Shown here piece after piece: positions 7,798 to 10,993 of a stretch of DNA of 10,993 bases. Under the pieces are notes generated by a model. It ran no database searches. It had not been told where the DNA came from and was given only the letters and a program-made list of their open reading frames with translations. The translations under genes were made by a program, and so were the position numbers. Within the stretch, counting starts at the first letter, position 1. Every line of letters begins with the position of its first letter. Origin of the DNA: Treponema sp. (GTDB lineage Bacteria; Spirochaetota; Spirochaetia; Treponematales; Breznakiellaceae); contig JAITBO010000405.1 in assembly GCA_031283505.1 (NCBI GenBank), positions 1 to 10,993 on the forward strand. Direction: 5' to 3'.

Positions 7798-10622
7798 TAC
7801 CGTCCTCCCATAAGATACGTTATGTCTTCCGGGGAAAGGGATTTGAGGGAACCCGCATCGTCCGACAGCAGCGCCCCTGCCAAATCGGTTTTCCGTTTTT
7901 GGAGTTCCACGATCCGCTCCTCGATAGTATCCCTGGCGATAAGGCGGAAGCAGAAAACGGGATTCGCCTGCCCTATACGGTGGCTCCGGTCTATGGCCTG
8001 GGCTTCGGCGGCGCTGTTCCACCAGGGGTCCAGGATAAAGATATAATCCGCCGCAGTAAGGTTAAGCCCCGTTCCGCCGGTTTTAAGCGTCATGATAAAG
8101 GCTTTTACGCTGTTGTCACTCTGGAAACGCCTTACCAGGGACTGCCGGTCAACCGTAGCCCCGGTCATCGTGAGGTTGGGAATACCCATGCCCGCAAGGT
8201 CTTGGCTTACCATGTCAACCCCGGCGAGGAAATTCGTAAAAACCAGGCATTTGTGGCCGTTCCCGGCGATTTCCGCGATCCGATCCATCAGGTAGAACCG
8301 CTTGGCCGATGGTCCGCCGTATTCACCCTCCGCCTCGGGTACGCTGGCCAAACGCCGGAGTTCCGTCAGGGCTTTAAAGATGATGATGGACGATTTCGCC
8401 GCCTCTCCCTTGGCGATGATCCCGTCGATAAGGGTTTTATATTCCTGCCGCCTGCGGTGATATATGGCAAGGTGAGTTTCCTCAAGCTCGATAAAAGCGG
8501 TCTCTTCGGTTTTGTCAGGCAGTTCTTTCAACACGTCCCGTTTAAGCCGCCTGAGCATAAAGGGATAAATTCTGCTCTTGAGGTCCTTGAGGGCTTCCTC
8601 GTCGTTGTCTTCCTGTATGGGCCGCTGATAACGCTGGACGAAATTTTTTTCGGACCCGAAAAAGCCGGGATTCAGGAAGCGGAACAAGCTGTAGAGTTCC
8701 CCCAGATTGTTTTCCACCGGGGTTCCGCTCAGGGCAAGCCGCCGCCGGGCGTTAAGGGACAGCACCGCCGCCGTGGTTTGGGACGACAGATTTTTTATGT
8801 TTTGGGATTCGTCCAGAATGATGTAGAAGAATTCGATGTCCTTAAAATCCTCCGCATCCCGTCTCAACGTAGCGTAAGTGCTAAGGACGATCTTGAAATC
8901 CCCGCCGGATATTTCCGCCGTATCCCGCTCGGTTCCATAATGTACCAGATAAGGAAGGCCCGGGGCAAAGCGGTCAAATTCCGCAGCCCAGTTATACACC
9001 AGGGATTTGGGGCAGAGTATCAGAACAGGTCCGTTCCGCTTTATATTCTTCAAATTCCGCAGCAAAGCTATCACCTGTATGGTTTTTCCCAGGCCCATTT
9101 CATCGGCAAGGCAGGCCCCCATGCCGTATTCCCCCAGATAATCAATCCAGCGCACCCCGTATTCCTGATAGGGCCGCAGGGTCCCGCCGGAAAGCGGCCA
9201 GGAACCTTTACGCCCGGCAATGGTATTGTAGTTGGTAAAGAAGGGCCGGGCTTCCTCCCAGGCTTTTCCTTCAACCTCAATCAATTCATCCTGAAGGAGC
9301 AGAGGGATGTCGAAATAGGAAAGCTCAATTTCGTCTTCCCCTTTGATTCTGGAAACCAGCCGCTCAAGGCGGTCCATGGTACGCTTGTCGGGAAAAGAAC
9401 GGCTCCCGTCGGTCAAGGTGATGCAGGAAGATTTGCGGTACTCCGCCATGAAGCGGGCGAAGGTGAATGTCTCCCCTTCTATTTCCACATTGGCGTTTCC
9501 GGAAAGGTAATCTATGCCCGCCCCCATACCCGACCTGCGGCTTACGGAGAGCTTTATTTTTGGCCGGGAGAATTTCAGCTTATATCCCGACAGAACTTCT
9601 GTTTCCAGAAGCACAAAATGCCGCGAAAGTTCCAGGATGTTTTCGCCGATAAAAGACCCGGCGAATTCCGGCTCTATGATGAACCGCCCGTTTTCTTCGT
9701 AGAATGCGTCGTTTTCGGTGCCCCGCTTTCCCCGGCCCCGGCCCTGTCCGCGGGTAAGCATCTGCCGGAATTCGGCTTCCGGCGCTTCCGGAAAAATCAC
9801 CTCCGCAATGCCTATGGTCTTGCCGGTTTCGTCCAGTTCCGCTACGGTTACGATCTCTTCGTTTTCCAGAAACAGGGGCGGAAAGCCCCGGAGAAAACTT
9901 ATGGGCCTTACGTGGAGATACCCGTATTTGTCGATTTCCATAAAGAGGAGCGCCGGCAGCGCCGCTGCGGGCCGGGTTTTTTTTACCGACCAGCCTTCGT
10001 AGATCAGCCGGGGATTGGAAAAGCCGGAAACGATGATGGAGATGAACGCGGGCAGTTCCGTCTTCGCAATCCGCCCGTAAACCCGTCCGGTCTCGGCCCA
10101 GCGCAGTCCCAGGTCCTCTACCGGGTATACCCTTGCGCCGCAGACCGCGATTTCCGGAGAAACGGTGTAAAAATACGCGGCTTTTGCCGCCGCTCCGCCT
10201 TCCCGTTTAAGGACAGGCTTTTGCCCGCCGGCAATGACGGTTCCGTTTTCGTCACACAGGACTATCGAGACCTCGGCCTCGTTCCCGGAAATATCATGGA
10301 TGAGGAACGCGCAGTGAAAATCCCCCTCGGCGCGGCTGAGTACGCTCCCCTCCGCATTGAACAGTATCCCGGCCTCAAGGGCTTGGTTGATGAGTTTTTC
10401 TCCGGGGCTAATGAGGGTGTACTCGTCTTCGCCCTTGTCATAATCGACCCAATCGGAAAGCGCCCGCTCTTTTTTCAGGACATGAAATTCCCTCAGCAGT
10501 TCCCGTTTAAGTCCCGTATACCGGCGGAAATCGGGAAGCTGCCGCATACCCCGCTGTCCGCTCATCCGTAGAAATGTCCGCGATCCCTCTCTGCCCAGGA
10601 TAAAATAGAAGTCCTCTCCCAT
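7797..10622 (-). CDS. SNF2-family DNA-dependent ATPase/helicase, 941 aa
   Basis: Superfamily 2 double-strand DNA translocase. Residues 1-470 form a large N-terminal region resembling the bacterial SNF2-associated region, with an Arg/Gly-rich linker at 291-301. The motor spans about 480-935: LRPYQ (482-486), Walker A in DEMGLGKT (507-514), motif II DESQ (604-607, where DEAH or DEAQ is common), SGTPVENNLGELYS (motif III region), FMLRRLKRDV, KTGGTGLNLT (motif V) and QAIDRSHRIGQ (875-885, motif VI with the arginine finger). All motor motifs are intact. No Cys/His cluster for a SWIM zinc finger is seen, although many bacterial relatives carry one at the N-terminus. I chose the ATG at 10622 over the in-frame TTG at 10628 because the promoter -10 lies 6 bases before the ATG. 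No Shine-Dalgarno is visible. It is the first gene of the operon with the 638-residue partner. The role could be repair, remodelling or defence; sequence alone does not decide. Confidence 0.92.
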   Translation of the reverse strand: MGEDFYFILGREGSRTFLRMSGQRGMRQLPDFRRYTGLKRELLREFHVLKKERALSDWVDYDKGEDEYTLISPGEKLINQALEAGILFNAEGSVLSRAEGDFHCAFLIHDISGNEAEVSIVLCDENGTVIAGGQKPVLKREGGAAAKAAYFYTVSPEIAVCGARVYPVEDLGLRWAETGRVYGRIAKTELPAFISIIVSGFSNPRLIYEGWSVKKTRPAAALPALLFMEIDKYGYLHVRPISFLRGFPPLFLENEEIVTVAELDETGKTIGIAEVIFPEAPEAEFRQMLTRGQGRGRGKRGTENDAFYEENGRFIIEPEFAGSFIGENILELSRHFVLLETEVLSGYKLKFSRPKIKLSVSRRSGMGAGIDYLSGNANVEIEGETFTFARFMAEYRKSSCITLTDGSRSFPDKRTMDRLERLVSRIKGEDEIELSYFDIPLLLQDELIEVEGKAWEEARPFFTNYNTIAGRKGSWPLSGGTLRPYQEYGVRWIDYLGEYGMGACLADEMGLGKTIQVIALLRNLKNIKRNGPVLILCPKSLVYNWAAEFDRFAPGLPYLVHYGTERDTAEISGGDFKIVLSTYATLRRDAEDFKDIEFFYIILDESQNIKNLSSQTTAAVLSLNARRRLALSGTPVENNLGELYSLFRFLNPGFFGSEKNFVQRYQRPIQEDNDEEALKDLKSRIYPFMLRRLKRDVLKELPDKTEETAFIELEETHLAIYHRRRQEYKTLIDGIIAKGEAAKSSIIIFKALTELRRLASVPEAEGEYGGPSAKRFYLMDRIAEIAGNGHKCLVFTNFLAGVDMVSQDLAGMGIPNLTMTGATVDRQSLVRRFQSDNSVKAFIMTLKTGGTGLNLTAADYIFILDPWWNSAAEAQAIDRSHRIGQANPVFCFRLIARDTIEERIVELQKRKTDLAGALLSDDAGSLKSLSPEDITYLMGGR

Positions 10623-10628
10623 GACCAA

Positions 10629-10657
10629 ACTATACGAAGTAAAAGGGTTTATAACAA
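10629..10657 (-). promoter_or_regulatory. Sigma-70-type promoter of the SNF2 operon
   Basis: On the minus strand TTGTTA (10652-10657, 4/6 to the -35 consensus) is followed after 17 bases by TATAGT (10629-10634, 5/6 to the -10 consensus). The -10 ends 6 bases before the ATG at 10622, so the start of transcription would fall on the start codon or within a base or two of it. The spacing is ideal and the composition is AT-rich against a GC-rich background. Confidence 0.62.
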
Positions 10658-10676
10658 GAGAGAATTCCGGTATAAT
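10648..10676 (+). promoter_or_regulatory. Candidate rightward promoter, divergent to the SNF2 promoter
   Basis: TTTATA (10648-10653, 4/6) and a perfect TATAAT (10671-10676) are 17 bases apart on the plus strand. The -35 overlaps the -35 of the leftward SNF2 promoter by two bases, so the two polymerases could not bind together. Expected start near 10683. The next ORF begins about 200 bases downstream and has a closer promoter of its own, so this one may serve a short RNA or a long leader. Confidence 0.42.
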
Positions 10677-10688
10677 GGATGCGCCCTA

Positions 10689-10726
10689 CCCCCAGGTCCC
10701 AGGGGCCCCGCCCCCGTAACGCCCCC
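10689..10726 (-). other. G-quadruplex-capable G-run cluster
   Basis: The plus strand carries C-runs of 5, 3, 4, 5 and 5 bases within 38 bases. Read on the minus strand these are five G-runs separated by 6, 1, 5 and 4 bases, which meets the usual G3+ N1-7 pattern. It lies about 30 bp upstream of the SNF2 promoter -35. A competing GGGGCCCC palindrome (10702-10709) could form a duplex stem instead. Folding is a prediction from the pattern only. Confidence 0.4.
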
Positions 10727-10750
10727 GGCGCATGATGTCAGGCGTTTTTT
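10718..10750 (+). terminator. Candidate intrinsic terminator, rightward
   Basis: AACGCC (10718-10723) pairs with GGCGTT (10741-10746) across a 17-base loop, and the stem runs directly into a stretch of six T (10745-10750). A T-rich run continues past 10750. The stem is short and the loop long, so strength is uncertain. With the promoter at 10648-10676 it would define a transcript of roughly 65 bases. Confidence 0.4.
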
Positions 10751-10772
10751 GTATTTCTTTTCAAAAACCCTT

Positions 10773-10819
10773 GAGCCTGTCCCAAAACTTCAGTTTTGGG
10801 AAAGCCTCCCTTGTTTTTT
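10773..10819. terminator. Hairpin with flanking T-runs, possibly bidirectional terminator
   Basis: A perfect 8-bp inverted repeat, CCCAAAAC (10781-10788) and GTTTTGGG (10793-10800) around a TTCA loop, extends outward with GAG/CTC and further pairs to 10773-10808 (about 14 of 16 positions pairing). Plus-strand T6 follows at 10814-10819, and on the minus strand a T5 follows a short distance beyond the stem. The T-runs are a few bases off the stem, so this may instead be a dispersed palindromic repeat or a protein-binding site. Confidence 0.45.
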
Positions 10820-10839
10820 ATTTTTATGGATTATATTAT
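10811..10839 (+). promoter_or_regulatory. Candidate promoter for the rightward ORF at 10879
   Basis: TTGTTT (10811-10816) and TATTAT (10834-10839, 5/6 to the -10 consensus) with 17 bases between, in an AT-rich stretch. Transcription would start near 10846, leaving a leader of about 33 bases that contains an AAAGGG ribosome site. The -35 overlaps the T-run of the hairpin at 10773-10819. Confidence 0.42.
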
Positions 10840-10878
10840 GAATAAATGCGCATTTTGATTACTCTAAAGGGATCGGTA

Positions 10879-10993
<115 letters not shown>

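Noticed and set aside
7798..8022. 75-residue N-terminal extension of the SNF2-partner protein
   Set aside because: It would lie inside the SNF2 3' coding end in another frame, is Arg/Gly/Pro-rich and has no ribosome site at its ATG. The ATG at 7797 has GGGAGG at ideal spacing.
7899..10571. Very long open frame (890 codons) on the plus strand opposite the SNF2 gene
   Set aside because: The minus-strand frame has complete SNF2 motor motifs. The plus-strand translation shows no recognisable domain and is rich in Pro/Gly/Arg/Phe, as expected for an antisense shadow of a GC-rich gene that avoids TTA, CTA and TCA codons.
5881..10622. Known anti-phage system such as DISARM or Zorya
   Set aside because: No methylase, PLD-type nuclease, ZorA/B motor or ZorE partner is present, and the partner protein does not resemble the DISARM components I know.

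Overview
The window looks like chromosomal DNA from a GC-rich bacterium, most likely a spirochaete related to the Treponema lineages of insect guts. That placement is an inference from overall protein style and the glp-type gene set. It rests on no marker gene, and a Firmicutes-like host cannot be excluded. No rRNA, tRNA, CRISPR array, transposase or phage gene was seen.

Region 1 (1-2129, rightward) is a two-gene operon. It holds the 3' ~97% of a PLP-dependent threonine aldolase, whose first few codons lie left of the window, and an M24 metallopeptidase of the Xaa-Pro dipeptidase/aminopeptidase type. The two overlap by an ATGA stop/start. Both act on small amino-acid or peptide substrates.

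Region 2 (2119-5719, leftward) is a tightly packed four-gene operon. In transcription order it encodes a GlpA/LhgO-type FAD dehydrogenase with a C-terminal BFD-like [2Fe-2S] motif, an FAD/NAD(P) oxidoreductase, a small cysteine-rich DUF1667 protein and a 146-residue protein of unknown function. Junctions are a 4-base overlap, a 10-base gap and a 4-base gap. The first three are a recurrent gene set thought to oxidise glycerol 3-phosphate (or a related 2-hydroxy acid) in anaerobes and pass electrons to a nicotinamide or iron-sulfur carrier. The last gene overlaps the end of the M24 gene tail-to-tail by 11 bases.

Region 3 (5881-10622, leftward) is a two-gene operon: a 941-residue SNF2-family ATPase followed, across a TAATG junction, by a 638-residue protein. 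The C-terminal half of the second protein resembles the XPB/Ssl2-type helicase-associated domain (Helicase_C_3 style), and its N-terminus has a SAP-like helical stretch. The pair looks like a dedicated DNA-translocase module and is the most interesting system here.

Region 4 (10623-10993) is a regulatory region between divergent genes. It has back-to-back promoters with overlapping -35 elements, a C-rich stretch able to form a G-quadruplex on the minus strand, two hairpin/terminator candidates, and a promoter plus ribosome site for a rightward ORF. That ORF is cut after 21 codons by a run of 52 G, almost certainly a sequencing or assembly artefact at a contig end.

Both leftward operons have a -10 box only 6-7 bases before the first ATG and no Shine-Dalgarno sequence, so their messages may be leaderless.
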